DNA of 64,000 nt from positions 1-64,000 of the forward strand of contig NZ_PVZC01000003.1 in NCBI RefSeq assembly GCF_003002095.1. Direction: 5' to 3'. Below, piece after piece: positions 29,576-37,483 of this stretch. Source of the stretch: Allonocardiopsis opalescens. GTDB lineage: Bacteria; Actinomycetota; Actinomycetes; Streptosporangiales; Streptosporangiaceae. Below the pieces are notes generated by a model. The model was given only the letters and a program-made list of their open reading frames with translations, had not been told where the DNA came from and searched no databases. Each line of letters starts with the position of its first letter. Position 1 is the stretch's first letter. The position numbers and the translations under genes are program-made.

Positions 29576-30265
29576 TCAGCTCCTTCGGCGGCGGCGGGAG
29601 TCTGTCGTGGTCGGCGGGACTCGGTCCTTGGCGGACGCCCCTGGTCCGGTCACGGCGTACCGGGCGGCGATGGTGCGGACGGCCTCGTCGACCACCTGAG
29701 CGACGCGTTCGGCGCCGACCTCCCAGCCCGGCACCAGGAGTGCCGGCCAGAAGACGTAGTTGGAGATCATGCCCAGGAACTGGGTGGCTGCGAGGTCCAC
29801 GTCCTCGATCCGCACCGTTCCCGCCTCGTGCTCGGCCAGGAGGTAGCCGCGTACGGACTCGAAGTAGGGCATCTTCCCGTGCGAGAACTGCGCCTGGGCC
29901 AGCTCAGGGAACCGCGGCAGCTCGGCGATGACGATCCTGAACAGGTCGGCCATCTGGGCACGGCCCAGCAGCTCGGCGTAACGGCGACCGATGACGCCGA
30001 GCCCGTCGACGAGGTTGCCCGCGGGCGGAGGATCCTCCTCGTGCGCGGTCGACCAGGACTCGGTCACGATGGCGTCGAACAGGGCGGCCTTGCTCGGAAA
30101 CTGCTTGAACAGGGTGGCCCGCGAAACGCCCGCGCGCTCTGCGATCCGCGCCAGCGACGTCCGGTCGTAGCCCGATTCGAGGAACAGTGCGGTCGCGGCC
30201 GTCACGATCAGCGCGCGCTTCTCCTGGGCGACGCGCTGGTGATACGTCGTCACAACCGTGCTCAT
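29576..30265 (-). CDS. TetR/AcrR family regulator
   Basis: 229 residues. The N-terminal HTH is clear (ALIVTAATALFLESGYDRTSLARIAERAGVSRATLFKQFPSKAALFDAIV, residues ~18-66), with a ligand-binding helical domain after it and an Arg-rich tail. Start at the ATG 30265; longer frames run through the operator region. It is divergent from the SDR gene at 30410, and two copies of one 20-bp palindrome lie between them, so it very likely represses itself and that SDR. Confidence 0.92.
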   Translation of the reverse strand: MSTVVTTYHQRVAQEKRALIVTAATALFLESGYDRTSLARIAERAGVSRATLFKQFPSKAALFDAIVTESWSTAHEEDPPPAGNLVDGLGVIGRRYAELLGRAQMADLFRIVIAELPRFPELAQAQFSHGKMPYFESVRGYLLAEHEAGTVRIEDVDLAATQFLGMISNYVFWPALLVPGWEVGAERVAQVVDEAVRTIAARYAVTGPGASAKDRVPPTTTDSRRRRRS

Positions 30266-30280
30266 GGGCCGAGCATACGA

Positions 30281-30300
30281 GGTGAGTGGCTTGACTCGCC
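30281..30300. promoter_or_regulatory. TetR operator copy 1 (overlaps the SDR -35 box)
   Basis: GGTGAGTGG-CT-TGACTCGCC, an imperfect version of the palindrome at 30329. It overlaps TTGACT (30291-30296), the -35 box of the SDR promoter, so binding would block transcription. Confidence 0.65.
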
Positions 30301-30319
30301 ATTGCCGCCGACCTAGTGT
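30291..30319 (+). promoter_or_regulatory. Sigma70-type promoter of the SDR gene
   Basis: TTGACT (30291-30296), 17-bp spacer, TAGTGT (30314-30319), a good match to the vegetative consensus and about 90 bases before the SDR start. Confidence 0.7.
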
Positions 30320-30328
30320 CAAGGGGAC

Positions 30329-30348
30329 GGTGAGTCGACCGACTCACC
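30329..30348. promoter_or_regulatory. TetR operator copy 2 (perfect palindrome)
   Basis: GGTGAGTCG-AC-CGACTCACC, a perfect 9-bp inverted repeat just downstream of the SDR promoter. Its centre is 48 bp from the centre of copy 1. Confidence 0.75.
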
Positions 30349-30409
30349 ACTGGCCGCCGTTCACCACCGGTGATCCCGGTCATTCACCCACGTACCGAAG
30401 GAACATCCG

Positions 30410-31189
30410 ATGCGCCGCTTCGACGACCAGACCGTGCTCGTGACCGGTGGGACCGGCGGCCAGGGCTCGAGCCACGTGCGCGCCTTCCACGCGGAGGGAG
30501 CGAACGTGGTGATCGGCGGCATCGACGAGGAACGCGGGGCCGCTCTCGCCGACGAGCTCGGGACCCGCGCCCGCTTCGCCCGCCTCGACGTCACCGACGA
30601 GAGCTCGTGGTCCGCCGCTGTGCTGACCGCCGAGAGCGCCTTCGGCGCCCTGAACGTGCTGGTCAACAACGCGGGCGTGCAGAACCCGCCCGCAACGATC
30701 GAGAACACGGAGCGGGCCACGTGGTCGCGCATCCTCGACGTCAACCTCACCGGGACCTTCCTCGGCATCAAGGCCGCGGCCCCCGCTCTGCGCCGCGCGG
30801 CAGGGGGAGCCATCGTCAACATCGCCTCGACCATGGGCCTGGGCGGCACGGCCCACTACGCGCCGTACGTCGCCGGCAAGTGGGCCGTGCGGGGCCTCAC
30901 CCGAACGGCGGCACTCGAGCTCGGCCGCGACCGCATCCGGGTGAACACCATCCACCCCGGCGTGATCTCGACCTCCTTCATCCACGAACCGGCAGCCGGC
31001 GCCACCGCGGCGATCGCCGACTTCTACTCACCCGAGCCGTTCGCCATCCCCCGGCTCGGAGAGCCGGCCGACGTCACCCGGCTGCTCCTGTTCCTCACGT
31101 CATCAGACGCCGCGTTCATCACGGGGTCGGAGTACGTCATCGACGGTGGACTCCTCCTCGGCCCCGCCCTTCAGGCCGAGAGCGCATGA
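30410..31189 (+). CDS. Short-chain dehydrogenase/reductase
   Basis: 259-residue classical SDR of the 3-alpha/20-beta-hydroxysteroid dehydrogenase type. Cofactor motif TGGTGGQG (residues ~12-19), Asp after strand 2 replaced by a GGID turn, NNAG at about 88, catalytic Ser in NIASTMG, and Tyr/Lys in YVAGK near 150. NAD(P)H specificity is uncertain. It is controlled by the divergent TetR. The next frame, a decayed reductase gene, overlaps its stop (ATGA), so the two once formed a coupled pair. Confidence 0.92.
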   Translation: MRRFDDQTVLVTGGTGGQGSSHVRAFHAEGANVVIGGIDEERGAALADELGTRARFARLDVTDESSWSAAVLTAESAFGALNVLVNNAGVQNPPATIENTERATWSRILDVNLTGTFLGIKAAAPALRRAAGGAIVNIASTMGLGGTAHYAPYVAGKWAVRGLTRTAALELGRDRIRVNTIHPGVISTSFIHEPAAGATAAIADFYSPEPFAIPRLGEPADVTRLLLFLTSSDAAFITGSEYVIDGGLLLGPALQAESA

Positions 31190-31500
31190 GCACTCCGGAC
31201 ACGGCCGGGTCGAACGACTCCGCACGGGACGCGGCCTCGTCCCACCTGCCCGACCACATCCGACGAGCCATCGAGATCCCCCCGCCGCGGGCACCGGAGA
31301 ACGGATCATCGACATCACGACGCTGGGGCGCCGCACCGGCCGAGCACGCCGCATCGAGATTTTCTGCTACCGAGCCGCAGGCGCGTCGCGGATCTCAATC
31401 AGCCCCACGACCCCGGCACCATCCGGCCGACTCGGCTCGAAGACCGGGCCGACGGTCGGCTGGTGCGCATCGGCTTCCGCCATCGGCCGTGATCGCGGTG
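31186..31500 (+). pseudogene. Decayed F420-dependent nitroreductase (DUF385/Ddn family) gene
   Basis: The frame starting at the ATG that overlaps the SDR stop encodes SHLPDHIRRAIEIPP. Near 31280, around a run of six C, the homologous sequence moves to another frame, which reads GERIIDITTLGRRTGRARRIEIFCYR, typical of deazaflavin (F420)-dependent reductases of the Ddn family. After about 31375 only scattered fragments remain, such as ADLNQPHDPG and LVRIGF in a third frame. At least one frameshift and an internal deletion are needed to explain this. Functional loss is likely. Confidence 0.65.
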
Positions 31501-31652
31501 GCCGCGGCCACGTGCGGCGCCGGGACGCCTCACTGGCGGCTGAGCCGCAGGCCGGCTTGTCGCGCCGCAGGCTGAGGTGGGCGCTTGGGACCGTGGTCAG
31601 GGGCTGAGGCGGCGCACCACGGACCCACGAGCCGACGCGGCGGAACCCGGAT

Positions 31653-32450
31653 TCACGGCCCGAAGCGCCGCACCGCGCCGCGCACCAGTGTCGCGGGCAG
31701 CAGCTTGAGCAGTCCGCCGGCGGCCTTGTACTGGAGGCCGGGGATCACCACCGACCGCCCGCGTGCGAAGGCGCGCAGGGAGTCGGCGACGACCGTCTCC
31801 TTCGGCACGAAGACCTGCTCGGGCGCGCCCTTCTCCTGCAGCCAGGTGGTCATGTCGGTGCGGACGTAGCCGGGCAGCACGGCGGTGACGTGGACGCCGC
31901 GCCGCTTCACCTCGGCCGCCACCGACTCGGTGAACAGCCGGACGAAGGCCTTGGACGACGCGTACAGGGCGCTGCCGGGCGACACCGGCAGCAGCCCGGC
32001 GACGGATCCGACGTTGATGACCCCGACCGGCCCCGGGGCCGCGCCGGAGCGCTTCCGCTCGATCTGCCCGGGCAGCACGGCGCGGGTGAGGCGCACCAGG
32101 GCGGTGACGTTCACGTCGATGACGCGCTGGACGTCCTCGGGCTGCTGCCGCGCGAAGGATCCGCCGCCGCCGTATCCGGCATTGTTCACCAGCAGGTCGA
32201 CGGGGTGCTCCTCGGCGCGCAGCCGCTCCTCGACCCGCGCGACGCCCTCGGCGGTGGCGAGGTCGGCGGCGATGGACTCGGTCCGGGCGCCGTAGCGCTC
32301 GGCGAGCTCGGCCGCCAGCGCGTCGAGCCGTTCGGCGCGGCGGGCCACCAGCACCAGGCGGTGTCCGCGCTCGGCCAGCCGGCGGGCGTACTCCTCGCCG
32401 ATTCCGCTGGAGGCGCCCGTGACGAGCGCGGTCCGCTGCCCCTTGGTCAT
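31653..32450 (-). CDS. Short-chain dehydrogenase/reductase
   Basis: 265-residue SDR of the DltE/YqjQ type: ALVTGASSGIGEEYARRLAERGH at the N terminus, VARRAERLDALAAEL, LVNNAGYGGGG near 90, catalytic Ser in NVGSVAG, Tyr/Lys in YASSKAFVRLF near 160 and PGYVRTDM after it. This subgroup oxidises or reduces lipid-like or unspecified alcohols. It shares no close sequence with the SDR at 30410. Only a weak ribosome binding site is visible before the ATG. Confidence 0.9.
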   Translation of the reverse strand: MTKGQRTALVTGASSGIGEEYARRLAERGHRLVLVARRAERLDALAAELAERYGARTESIAADLATAEGVARVEERLRAEEHPVDLLVNNAGYGGGGSFARQQPEDVQRVIDVNVTALVRLTRAVLPGQIERKRSGAAPGPVGVINVGSVAGLLPVSPGSALYASSKAFVRLFTESVAAEVKRRGVHVTAVLPGYVRTDMTTWLQEKGAPEQVFVPKETVVADSLRAFARGRSVVIPGLQYKAAGGLLKLLPATLVRGAVRRFGP

Positions 32451-32612
32451 GCCTGGGATGCTACCCGCCGGAAACCGCCGCGCCGGGCCCCGGGACGGAG
32501 CTTCAGCGCGGCCGCCCGCCGCTGTAGCAGCGCGGTCACGGACTGGCAAGGCCCCAATTCATTGGGCCCGGCCCGGGTCCGGAGACTCTGCCCCGCCTGG
32601 GCGCTTCCGCCG

Positions 32613-33728
32613 ATGATGTCCGGTATGGACGGACGGGACCGGGGTGCGGCGAAGCTGGAGTACGCCGCGCTGATCGTCATCGCCGGCGCGCTGTTCGCGG
32701 TGGTGCTCGCGCCGTTCAGTTCTGTGCCCGCCGAGGTCGGGCAGGCCGTCTGCCGGCTCTTCGCCGAGCCCGGCTCCGACGGCTGCGCCGAGCAGCCGCA
32801 GACCGCCGCCGCGCTCGGCCTCGACCCGGCGCCGCCGGTCATCGACCCGGTCGACGCCGCCACCCGCGGCGGCTATGTCGCCATCGGCGACTCCTACTCC
32901 TCCGGGGTGGGCGCGGGCGACTACGACCCCGGCAGCGGCGACTGCCGCCGCTCCGCCAACGCCTACTCCCAGCTGGTCGCGGAGGGCCACGACTTCCAGG
33001 GCGGGTACAGCTTCGGCGCCTGCTCGGGGCGCACCGCCGCGCAGCTGCTCGACCAGCTCGGATCGCCAGGCGCCGAGCTGGACCTGGTCGGCGAGGACAC
33101 CAGCCTGGTGAGCCTGAACATCGGCGGCAACGACGCCGGCTTCGCCGACGTGCTCACCGACTGCATGGTCCCGTCCTTCGTCGACGGCAGCTCGTGCGAG
33201 TCGCAGGGCGCCGAGATCGAGGAGCGGCTGGACCGGCTGGAGGAGGACATCACCGCGGTCATCGCCGAGCTGCGCGAACGCGCACCGCAGGCGCGCATCG
33301 TGATCGTGGGCTATCCGCGGCTGTTCCAGGAGGACCCCGACTGGCCGCACTGGTCGCTGCTGCCGTCCCAGCAGCGCTTCCTCAACGAGCAGGCGCGGAT
33401 CCTCAACGACCGCATCGGCGCGGCCGTCGCCGAGATCGACGCGGAGATCCACGCCTCCCAGGGGCCGGGCAGCGTGGAGTTCATCGACGCCTACGACGCC
33501 TACGACGGCCACGAGATCGGCACCGACGACCCCTGGATGAACGGGCTCAGCGTCGACTTCGGCGAGGACTTCGGCACCGAGCTGCTCAGCCCGTCCTTCC
33601 ACCCCACCGCCGGGGGCCAGCGCGCGCTCAGCGAACTCGTCCGCGAGCAGATCGAGGCCGGCCCAGGACGGCCCATCTACCTCGACCAGGGGCGGCCCGC
33701 GCCCGAGCCGCTGCCGGTGGGGGGCTGA
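32613..33728 (+). CDS. SGNH/GDSL hydrolase with a prepilin-like N-terminal anchor
   Basis: 371 residues. An SGNH esterase/lipase domain occupies residues ~90-345: block I AIGDSYSSGVGAG, CSGRTAAQ, block III SLNIGGNDAGF, and FHPTAGGQRA with the catalytic His. The N terminus is unlike a normal signal peptide: GMDGRDRG is followed by AAKLEYAALIVIAGALFAVV. Cut after that Gly, this gives Glu at +5 before a hydrophobic helix, the type IV/Flp prepilin pattern. The enzyme may be a pilin-like surface protein or simply membrane-anchored. In-frame ATGs at 32616 and 32625 are alternative starts; no strong ribosome site is visible. Confidence 0.88.
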   Translation: MMSGMDGRDRGAAKLEYAALIVIAGALFAVVLAPFSSVPAEVGQAVCRLFAEPGSDGCAEQPQTAAALGLDPAPPVIDPVDAATRGGYVAIGDSYSSGVGAGDYDPGSGDCRRSANAYSQLVAEGHDFQGGYSFGACSGRTAAQLLDQLGSPGAELDLVGEDTSLVSLNIGGNDAGFADVLTDCMVPSFVDGSSCESQGAEIEERLDRLEEDITAVIAELRERAPQARIVIVGYPRLFQEDPDWPHWSLLPSQQRFLNEQARILNDRIGAAVAEIDAEIHASQGPGSVEFIDAYDAYDGHEIGTDDPWMNGLSVDFGEDFGTELLSPSFHPTAGGQRALSELVREQIEAGPGRPIYLDQGRPAPEPLPVGG

Positions 33729-33780
33729 GGAAACGGGCGCCTTGCGATCGGCGGAGACCGGACGCCAAGCCTCGCGTGAA

Positions 33781-33800
33781 CGTACAAAATCCTGTACAAT
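33781..33800 (+). promoter_or_regulatory. Promoter/operator candidate of the toxin-antitoxin operon
   Basis: CGTACAAAATCCTGTACAAT carries two GTACAA repeats; TACAAT (33795-33800) is a good -10 box. It lies 40 bases before the antitoxin start. Repeats overlapping the promoter are typical for antitoxin autoregulation. Confidence 0.5.
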
Positions 33801-33839
33801 CATTGACGCGATACATCGCTCCAGTGCGAGGTGGACAGC

Positions 33840-34091
33840 TTGAAGACCATCACCTATTCCGAGTCACGAGCGAACTACGCCGCCACGCTCGACGCCGTTG
33901 TGAACGACAAGGAAGAGGTCGTCATCACCAGGGCCGGACGGGAACCGGTCGTGATGATGGCTCTGTCGGAGTACGAAACACTGAAGGAGACGGCGTACCT
34001 GCTGCGCAGTCCGGAGAACGCACGGCGCCTGGTGACTGCGATCGAGCAACTTGAGTCCGAACAGGGAATAGAACGGGACCTCTCCGATTGA
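33840..34091 (+). CDS. yefM: Antitoxin, Phd/YefM family
   Basis: 83 residues. The TTG start at 33840 gives MKTITYSESRANYAATLDAV, the standard YefM opening, and has GAGGTGG five bases before it; a GTG three codons upstream is less likely. EEVVITRAGREPVVMMALSEYETLKETAYLL follows, then the extended C terminus that wraps the toxin. It neutralises YoeB and represses the operon. It overlaps the toxin gene by 4 bases (TTGA). Base composition is clearly lower in GC than the neighbours, suggesting acquisition. Confidence 0.93.
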   Translation: MKTITYSESRANYAATLDAVVNDKEEVVITRAGREPVVMMALSEYETLKETAYLLRSPENARRLVTAIEQLESEQGIERDLSD

Positions 34092-34348
34092 AACTCGTCT
34101 GGGCGGAGAGCGCCTGGGAAGACTACGTGTGGTGGCAGGGCCAGGATCGCAAGATCCTCAAGCGCATCAATATCCTCATCAAGGAGATCGTGCGCAATGG
34201 CAACGAGGGGATAGGCAAACCGGAGCCGCTGCGGCACGGATTCCAGGGCTACTGGTCACGGCGGATCACAGGTGAGCACCGACTTGTGTACAAGGTTATC
34301 GACGGTGAGATTCGAATAGCGGCCTGCCGCTACCACTACGGTAAATGA
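34088..34348 (+). CDS. yoeB: Toxin, YoeB family mRNA interferase
   Basis: 86 residues, the usual YoeB length. Cleaves mRNA at the ribosomal A site when not bound by YefM. Family marks are VWAESAWEDYVWWQGQDRKILKRINILIKEI at the N terminus, GKPEPLRHGFQGYWSRRITGEHRLVYKV in the centre, and the C-terminal CRYHY with the catalytic His. TTG start overlapping the antitoxin stop. Confidence 0.94.
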   Translation: MKLVWAESAWEDYVWWQGQDRKILKRINILIKEIVRNGNEGIGKPEPLRHGFQGYWSRRITGEHRLVYKVIDGEIRIAACRYHYGK

Positions 34349-34354
34349 CCGGTT

Positions 34355-34380
34355 CCCGCCGAACAGATTCGGCGGGGATT
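34355..34380. terminator. Terminator between yoeB and the Smr gene
   Basis: CCCGCCGAA (34355-34363), a 4-base loop, TTCGGCGGG (34368-34376), then GATTTT. A classic intrinsic terminator for yoeB; its stem may also serve the convergent Smr gene. Confidence 0.85.
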
Positions 34381-34632
34381 TTAGTGCCGGAAGTACACGA
34401 ACAGCCGCCCGTGGTTCTTGGCGTCCTTGTCGATGCGGTGGTAGAGGCTCTTGATCTCCTTGCGCTCCAGGAAGCGCAGCACCCGCTTCTTGAGCTGGCC
34501 GGAGCCCTTGCCGGGGATGATCTCCACGACGGAGGCGCGCTTGGTGAGGGCCTGGTCGATGATGTCGCGCAGCGCGCGGTCGATCTCGCCGCCCCGGTTG
34601 TAGATGTCGTGCAGGTCGAGTTTGAGCTTCAC
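34381..34632 (-). CDS. Small Smr-domain protein
   Basis: 83 residues consisting of one Smr (MutS2 C-terminal) domain: LKLDLHDIYNRGGEIDRALRD at the N terminus (the LDLHG-like motif) and IIPGKGSGQLKKRVLRFL (the GxGxxxL motif), ending in VYFRH. Stand-alone Smr domains can have endonuclease or nucleic-acid binding activity. The GTG start overlaps the stop of the methyltransferase gene by 4 bases. Confidence 0.85.
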   Translation of the reverse strand: MKLKLDLHDIYNRGGEIDRALRDIIDQALTKRASVVEIIPGKGSGQLKKRVLRFLERKEIKSLYHRIDKDAKNHGRLFVYFRH

Positions 34633-35483
34633 GCCGCCGTCCCTTCCGGTGCGGGCCTGTCGCAGACGAAGATCGCGGTGCCGGGGAGGATGCGGCCGCG
34701 CAGCGGGCTCCAGCCGCCCCACACCCGGTCGTGCCCGGGGGGCCACTCCGGTTCGACCAGGTCGGTGAGCAGCAGCCCGGATGCGGTGACCGACCGCACC
34801 CAGTCGCCGAGGGTGCGGTGGTGCTCGGCGTAGACGACGGTGCCGGAGGCGTCCAGTTCGCCGTAGGCGGAGCGGTCGAAGTAGGAGTCGCGGGCGGTCA
34901 GGCCGCCGGGGCCGGGGTCGTCGGGGAAGGACCACCGCACCGGATGCGAGACCGAGAAGACGAAGCGGCCGCCGGGGCGCAGCACCCGGTGCACCTCGGT
35001 GAGCACGGCGGTGGCGTCGGCGACGAACGGGAGCGCGCCGAAGGCGGAGAAGGCGGCGTCGAAGCGGGCGGCGGCGAACGGGAGCCGTTCGGCGTCGGCC
35101 TGCACCACCGGCAGCCGCAGGCCGGTGCGGGCGTCGATGCGTCCGGAGTGCCACAGCTGGCGCGCGGACAGGTCGAAGCCGACGGTGCGCACGCCGCGCG
35201 AGCGCAGCCAGCGGCCGCACTGGCCGGCGCCGCAGCCCACCTCCAGCACGGTGGCGCCGTCGAGCTCGCCGAGCAGCCGGGCGTCGGCCTCGTCCAGCCC
35301 TTCCGGGCACCACACGAAGCCCGTGTCGCGCAGGAAGTCGCCGTGTTCGGCCTGGTAGTCGTCGGCGTAGCCGTCCCACCAGCGCCGGTTGGCGCGCCGG
35401 GTGTCGTCGCGGCCGATGGCCGCGCGCCGCACCGAGGCGACCGGTCCGGCCAGGCCGGCGCCTTCGTCCTGTGGGGCGTCCAT
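34629..35483 (-). CDS. Class I SAM-dependent methyltransferase
   Basis: 284 residues. Motif I VLEVGCGAGQCGRWL (residues ~87-101), VGFDLSARQL after strand 2, VQADAERLPF (post II) and LRPGGRFVFSVSHPV (motif IV region) define a Methyltransf_11-type fold. The N-terminal ANRRWWDGYADDYQAEHGDFLRDTGFVWCPEGLDE is shared by a group of actinobacterial methyltransferases of unknown substrate. Start taken at ATG 35483; an upstream GTG at 35510 is possible. Coupled to the Smr gene. Confidence 0.9.
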   Translation of the reverse strand: MDAPQDEGAGLAGPVASVRRAAIGRDDTRRANRRWWDGYADDYQAEHGDFLRDTGFVWCPEGLDEADARLLGELDGATVLEVGCGAGQCGRWLRSRGVRTVGFDLSARQLWHSGRIDARTGLRLPVVQADAERLPFAAARFDAAFSAFGALPFVADATAVLTEVHRVLRPGGRFVFSVSHPVRWSFPDDPGPGGLTARDSYFDRSAYGELDASGTVVYAEHHRTLGDWVRSVTASGLLLTDLVEPEWPPGHDRVWGGWSPLRGRILPGTAIFVCDRPAPEGTAA

Positions 35484-35639
35484 TCGCCACCGCCCTTCCT
35501 GTCCCGACACGCTACGTCCAGCAGTATCGCCGCTCCGGTGGGCGGACCGGTGCGGCGCCCGCGGCGGCCGGATCGCGGGCGGCGATGAGTTCCGGCTCCG
35601 GGAGCGGTCTGTCCGGTGCGGTGACGAAAGGAGACCGGG

Positions 35640-36233
35640 ATGAGTGGCGACCTGGCGCCGCGCGGCCCTCGGCAGGTGTTCGCGTTCCTGTTCTGCTCCC
35701 TAGACGGCTACCACGAGGGGCCCGGCGGGGAACTGGACTGGGGTCTCAACGACGAGGAGTTCTTCGACTGGAACCTGCGCCAGACGCGCGAGGTGGGCGC
35801 CCTGCTGCTGGGGCGGCGCACCTACGAGCACTTCGCCGAGGTCTGGCCCTCGGCCGAGGCCGCGGCGCGGCTGCCCGAGGTGGCGGCCTTCATGAACGCC
35901 GTGCCCAAGACGGTGGTGACGGACGGCGGCGCGGTGCCGCCCTGGCGGAACAGCCGCGTCGTCGGCGGCGGCGGCCTGGGCGCCGAGGTCGCCCGGCTGC
36001 GGGCGGAGGCCGACGGGGACGTCGCGGTCTTCGGCAGCTCGGGCCTCACCGTGGCGCTGCTGGAGCAGGGCCTGGTGGACGAGCTGCGGATCCTGGTGCA
36101 CCCGGTCCTGCTGGGGCGCGGCCGCAGCCTGTACGCCGGGCTGGGCGACCGGGTCGACCTGGCGGCCGGGGCGGTGACCGTGTTCCGCTCGGGCAAGGTC
36201 CTGCTGCGCTACCGGCCGCCCGCCCGCGCGTGA
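35640..36233 (+). CDS. Dihydrofolate reductase-like (RibD C-terminal) family protein
   Basis: 197 residues with the YyaP/RibD_C fold: FLFCSLDGYHEGPGGELDW at the N terminus, ALLLGRRTYEHFAEVWPS near 58, KTVVTDGGAV, DVAVFGSSGLTVALLEQGLVDELRILVHPVLLGRG in the C-terminal half. Such proteins are usually called dihydrofolate reductase family but mostly have unproven NADPH-dependent activity. GGAG site six bases before the ATG. Convergent with the AraC regulator. Confidence 0.88.
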   Translation: MSGDLAPRGPRQVFAFLFCSLDGYHEGPGGELDWGLNDEEFFDWNLRQTREVGALLLGRRTYEHFAEVWPSAEAAARLPEVAAFMNAVPKTVVTDGGAVPPWRNSRVVGGGGLGAEVARLRAEADGDVAVFGSSGLTVALLEQGLVDELRILVHPVLLGRGRSLYAGLGDRVDLAAGAVTVFRSGKVLLRYRPPARA

Positions 36234-36237
36234 GACC

Positions 36238-36305
36238 GGGCCGCCCGCCTCCGGGGCCGCAGGGGCGGCGGGCGGCCCGCACCGGAGTCCGGTCCGGTGC
36301 GGGCC
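36238..36305. terminator. Two overlapping terminator hairpins
   Basis: Hairpin 1: GGGCCGCCCGCC (36238-36249) with its complement (36267-36278). Hairpin 2: GGCCCGCACCGG (36274-36285) with its complement (36294-36305). They share 36274-36278 and so are mutually exclusive. They lie between convergent genes, each being first met by one direction of transcription. Confidence 0.72.
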
Positions 36306-36335
36306 GCCTTCGGGGTTCGGCGCGGTCGGCGGGGG

Positions 36336-37211
36336 TCACCCGTCGGCCTTCTCCACCGGCAGCCACAGTTCGCCGGAGGCGATGTTCTCGTCCTGTTCGT
36401 CGTACTCCGCCCGCACCAGCGAGGGGCCTTCGGCGAGGCGGTGGGCGGGGTGGGACGGGAACCAGCCGGCGTAGATCTCGCGCCAGAGGTCCTGCAGCCC
36501 CTCGGGGAAGCGCACCCGCTCGTAGGGGAAGACCGCCCAGGTGCCGGCGGGCACCTCCAGGGCCGCCATCCCCTCGGGCGGCGGCGCGTTGGTGGCGGCG
36601 GCGAGGCGGTAGTCGACCTCGCCGCCCTCGCCGTCGGCGGGGTCGAGGACGACCGTGGCCGACAGCACGCCGTGCGGCTCCTGGTCGGACAGCCCCTCCA
36701 GCAGCTCGTAGGTGGCGTCGTCCACCCGCTCGACGAACTCGACCATGGCGGGGTTGAGGCCCCGGTGCACGTTCGGGACCCTGGTATTGGGCCCGACCAG
36801 GCGGAAGGCGTCCTTGCCGACGATGCGGTAGCGCACTTCGGTACTCCCTTCGATGGTGAGGCGGAAGGCGAGGCGCGACTGGGAGCTGAGCGCGGCGCCG
36901 GTGCGGCGCGCCTCCCCGGGGCCGACCCCGTGCATGGCGCGGAAGGCCCGGGTGAAGGCCTCGGCGGACCCGTAGCCGTAGCGGACGGCGATGTCGAGCA
37001 GGGTGTCCCTGCCCTCCAGCACCTCGATCCCGGCCAGGGTGAGCCGGCGCCGCCGCACGTACTCCGACAGCGGCATCCCGGCCAGTGCGGAGAAGAGCCG
37101 GCGCAGGTGGTGTTCGGAGGTGAGCGCGATGCGCGCCATCTCCGCCACGTCCACCGGGCCCGCCGGGTCGTCCTCCACCCGCCGCAGCGCCTCGTTCAAC
37201 CGGTCCAGCAC
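36336..37211 (-). CDS. AraC family regulator with GyrI-like effector domain
   Basis: 291 residues. Two HTHs of the AraC type span residues ~1-100 (VAEMARIALTSEHHLRRLFSALAGMPLSEYVRRRRLTLAG and DTLLDIAVRYGYGSAEAFTRAFRAMHGVGP). The rest is a GyrI/BmrR-like small-molecule binding domain (VPAGTWAVFPYERVRFPEGLQDLWREIYAGWFPSHP near 230-265). The GTG at 37211 with GGGAGG five bases upstream is chosen over a GTG nine codons earlier. Related proteins respond to multidrug-like ligands. Confidence 0.9.
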   Translation of the reverse strand: MLDRLNEALRRVEDDPAGPVDVAEMARIALTSEHHLRRLFSALAGMPLSEYVRRRRLTLAGIEVLEGRDTLLDIAVRYGYGSAEAFTRAFRAMHGVGPGEARRTGAALSSQSRLAFRLTIEGSTEVRYRIVGKDAFRLVGPNTRVPNVHRGLNPAMVEFVERVDDATYELLEGLSDQEPHGVLSATVVLDPADGEGGEVDYRLAAATNAPPPEGMAALEVPAGTWAVFPYERVRFPEGLQDLWREIYAGWFPSHPAHRLAEGPSLVRAEYDEQDENIASGELWLPVEKADG

Positions 37212-37483
37212 CGTCGCCTCCCTCGATCTGCCCACCACGCTAGGAACCCGGGCGGCCGCGCGACCCGACCATCGGCGTACGGCTTCGGTCAGGCGCCCGG
37301 GCGCCCGCCGGCGAGCCCCCGGCCACCGCCCCCGCCCGTCCGCCCGGCACAGCCGGGGGACCGCACCGGTCCCACCCCACCCTCACCCCACCCGACCGGG
37401 GGCAGACCACCCCGCAGCAAGGTAAGGCCGCGCCTGGAGTCTCGCGGTTGTCAAGACCCCTTGCCAGGCCCGTGGCCGGATCT
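37212..37483. other. Intergenic region before the AraC gene
   Basis: Part of the gap between the AraC and TetR genes, both on the minus strand. No gene or clear promoter is visible. It runs into the partial copy of the dispersed element at 37484. Confidence 0.4.
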
